16,655 bases of DNA, from assembly GCA_019240175.1 (NCBI GenBank), contig JAFAYS010000761.1, positions 1 to 16,655 on the forward strand, written 5' to 3'. Every line of letters begins with the position of its first letter. Position 1 is the stretch's first letter. The position numbers and the translations under genes were made by a program. Shown one piece after another: positions 14,858-16,655 of this stretch. The notes beneath the pieces were generated by a model. It was given only the letters and a program-made list of their open reading frames with translations, was not told the origin of the DNA and ran no database searches. Source of the stretch: Chloroflexota bacterium. GTDB taxonomy: Bacteria > Chloroflexota > Chloroflexia > Chloroflexales > Kallotenuaceae.

Positions 14858-14933
14858 ATAAAGCACAAAGAACAGAAATTGCTGATGTGTTCATCCACTT
14901 TTGTTCTCTGTTCTGTTGTTCTTTGTTCTTTAT
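14858..14933. repeat. AT-rich 17-bp inverted repeat with purine/pyrimidine bias
   Basis: ATAAAGCACAAAGAACA (14858-14874) pairs with TGTTCTTTGTTCTTTAT (14917-14933) with one mismatch. The 42-nt loop contains GATG-TGTT-CATC and two more TTCTGTT/TTCTCTG-like steps. The left arm is nearly all purine and the right arm nearly all pyrimidine, in sharp contrast to the GC-rich surroundings. It lies between the M23 terminator and the next gene. Confidence 0.7.
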
Positions 14934-14958
14934 AAGTCGAGCTATTTCTTTGTCATCT

Positions 14959-16655
14959 GTGTTTTCATCGGCCCGCGTGCCTTTGATCGCAACTGTGCTG
15001 GGGCTGGTGCTTCTCGCCGCAGGACCAATCGGTCGGCTGCTGGTGGTCGGCGCGCTGCTGCTGTTTGCCCCAGGCTATCTCCTGTGGTCGCTGGCCGCCG
15101 CCGATGTGCGCCTGCCGCGCTTTGTCGCGCCCGCGCTCTGGCTGGGCCTGAGCCTGAGCCTGATTCCGGCGCTGTTCTTGTGGAGTAGCACGCTAGGTCT
15201 GCGGCTCACTCCTGCGATCCTCAGCGTGCAGGCGCTTGGTCTGGCCGCGCTGCTGCTCTGGCGCTGGCTACGTGCTCCGTCACGCAAAGGAGCGCCACCG
15301 TGGCTGCTGATCGGCTGGATCGCGGTGGTAGGGCTGGTGAGCCTGACGCGCGTGCTTGAGATCCGGGGCATCGCCGCGCCGCTGTGGGTCGACTCGCTGC
15401 ATCACACGTTGCTAGTGCGCATCGCGGGTGAGACAGGACGCATTCCAACCTCGCTTGAGCCGTATCTGCCGATCCCAAGCTTGCGCTATCACTGGGGCTA
15501 CCACACGATCGTCGCGACGTGGCGCTCGGTGGCGCGGCTGCCGCTGCTTGAGGCGATGCTGTGGACCGGCCAGATTCTCAACGCGCTGATCGCCGTGGTG
15601 ATGTACGGGCTGGGAGCGTTCGTGCTGCGCTCGCCGCGTGGCGGATTGCTCGCGGCGGTGGTGGCAGGCCTGCTCTCGATCCTGCCGGCCTACTATGTGA
15701 CCTGGGGCCGCTACACGCAGCTCACGGGTTTGCTGCTGCTGCCAGGGCTACTGATCGCCTCGATCGCGCTGGCCGAGCATGCGCGCTGGTCGTGGCGGCT
15801 GATCGTGCCGACGGCGGTGCTGCTCAGCGGCCTGATGCTGGTTCATTATCGCGTGCTGGTCTTTTACGCCGCGTTTATGCTGCCCTATCTGCTCTTGTTG
15901 ATCGCCCAGCGTCCGCGCACGACGGGCAGTGTGGCGCTGCGCTTCGTGGCGGTGGGCGCGCTGGCGACATTGATCATCGCGCCGTGGGCCTGGGAAATGC
16001 TTCAGCGAGTGCTGATCCCGTACGCGACCGCGCCCGCCGGGCTGGCCAGCAACGACAGCTACAACAGCGCGAGCTGGCAGCTGTTGTGGTATGGCAATAA
16101 TCGAGTGCTGTATATGTTCGCGGCTCTCGGCACGCTGCTGGCAGTGGCGCTGCGACGCTGGCGTGTGGTGGCGGTCGCTGTTTGGATCGGCGTGCTGTTT
16201 CTGCTGGCCAATCCGACCGTGTTTGGCCTGCCCGCGACCTGGTTCATCAACAACGACTCGGTGACGATCACGCTGTTCATGCCGGTCGCGCTGCTGGTAG
16301 CATACTGTGTCAATCAGCTGGCGCACTGGCTCGTGCGCTTCGCACCGGCTGCGATCAAGCAAAGTACGCGTTGGTCGTTGGCCGTTGGCTTCCTGGCGAT
16401 CGCGATCTTTGGCGCGTGGCAGCTGCGCAGCGTGGTAAATCAGGTGACGGTGCTGGCACAGCCCGCCGATGTGCAGGCGCTGCGCTGGGCCGAGACCAAC
16501 ACGCCGCCCGACGCGCGCTTTCTGGTCAACAGCACGCTCTGGCTCAACGGCTCGTATCGTGGGACCGACGGCGGCTGGTGGCTGATGCCAATGGCCGATC
16601 GCTGGGTCACGACGCCGCCGGCGGTGTATATTTATGGTAGGCCCGAGTACCGGCG
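14959..16655 (+). CDS. Multi-pass GT-C-like membrane glycosyltransferase (3' partial)
   Basis: A frame open from before 14959 to the right edge; about 565 residues are visible and the C-terminus is missing. It is very hydrophobic with many helices, for example PLIATVLGLVLLAAG, LLVVGALLLFAPGYLLW, GLLAAVVAGLLSILPAYYV and FLAIAIFGAWQL. In the first long exterior loop D145-S-L-H148-H149 is followed by VRIAGETGRIPTS. The form DSxxHxxxxxxxxxGxxP is typical of GT-C glycosyltransferases that use polyprenyl-phosphate sugars, with Asp as the likely base. A soluble part begins near ADVQALRWAETNTPPDARFL. The start is uncertain: GTG 14959, GTG 14977 and TTG 14950 all lack a good Shine-Dalgarno; 14959 keeps the first helix whole. 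Donor and acceptor cannot be read. Confidence 0.75.
   Translation, partial: MFSSARVPLIATVLGLVLLAAGPIGRLLVVGALLLFAPGYLLWSLAAADVRLPRFVAPALWLGLSLSLIPALFLWSSTLGLRLTPAILSVQALGLAALLLWRWLRAPSRKGAPPWLLIGWIAVVGLVSLTRVLEIRGIAAPLWVDSLHHTLLVRIAGETGRIPTSLEPYLPIPSLRYHWGYHTIVATWRSVARLPLLEAMLWTGQILNALIAVVMYGLGAFVLRSPRGGLLAAVVAGLLSILPAYYVTWGRYTQLTGLLLLPGLLIASIALAEHARWSWRLIVPTAVLLSGLMLVHYRVLVFYAAFMLPYLLLLIAQRPRTTGSVALRFVAVGALATLIIAPWAWEMLQRVLIPYATAPAGLASNDSYNSASWQLLWYGNNRVLYMFAALGTLLAVALRRWRVVAVAVWIGVLFLLANPTVFGLPATWFINNDSVTITLFMPVALLVAYCVNQLAHWLVRFAPAAIKQSTRWSLAVGFLAIAIFGAWQLRSVVNQVTVLAQPADVQALRWAETNTPPDARFLVNSTLWLNGSYRGTDGGWWLMPMADRWVTTPPAVYIYGRPEYR

Noticed and set aside
14901..15188. 95-codon + strand open frame beginning MFSVLLFFVLYKSS
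   Set aside because: After the inverted repeat it turns into Arg/Ala/Gly-rich out-of-frame sequence; the overlapping frame encodes a coherent membrane protein running to the window edge.

Overview
The window looks like chromosomal DNA from a high-GC member of the Chloroflexota, probably class Chloroflexia. The reasons are indirect: a TPR/Roadblock gene pair, an ECF sigma factor followed by a DUF5667-type membrane protein with a long Pro/Thr-rich exterior, an M23 peptidase with LysM and SH3b domains, and a GT-C-like membrane protein. This is family-level recognition, not a database match. I see no phage, IS element, CRISPR array, rRNA or tRNA gene.

Left part (2-4526, + strand): the 3' part of a very acidic, repeat-built scaffold-like protein ending in a TPR-like domain. 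It is followed closely by a Roadblock/LC7 protein, a hairpin, and ndk (nucleoside diphosphate kinase). A symmetrical hairpin at 4546-4579 can end transcription from both sides.

Centre-left (4601-7806, - strand): a transcription unit that reads leftwards. It has a TATAAT promoter, then a well-matched cyclic-di-GMP-I (GEMM-I) riboswitch aptamer, a leader of about 320 nt, an ECF sigma factor, and a membrane-anchored anti-sigma-like protein with about 350 Pro/Thr-rich residues. This implies that the second messenger c-di-GMP gates a cell-envelope sigma system. It is the most interesting regulatory arrangement in the window.

Centre-right (7901-11171): mutS on the - strand, with a UUCG-capped hairpin behind it. 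The intergenic region before it holds divergent promoter candidates and three helically phased DnaA-box-like 9-mers. Right part (11172-16655, + strand): a lipoprotein with a phosphodiester glycosidase (NAGPA-type) domain, co-directional with an arginase-fold protein that has lost two metal-ligand histidines. Next comes a well-promoted M23 murein peptidase that starts at TTG, a terminator, a 17-bp AT-rich inverted repeat, and the 5' part of a multi-pass GT-C-like membrane glycosyltransferase that runs off the window.

The genes mix housekeeping functions (ndk, mutS) with surface and envelope functions (sigma/anti-sigma, lipoprotein, M23 peptidase, GT-C). The strongest follow-up targets are the riboswitch-ECF unit, the PFSL motif-array protein next to a Roadblock protein, and the ligand-depleted arginase homologue.
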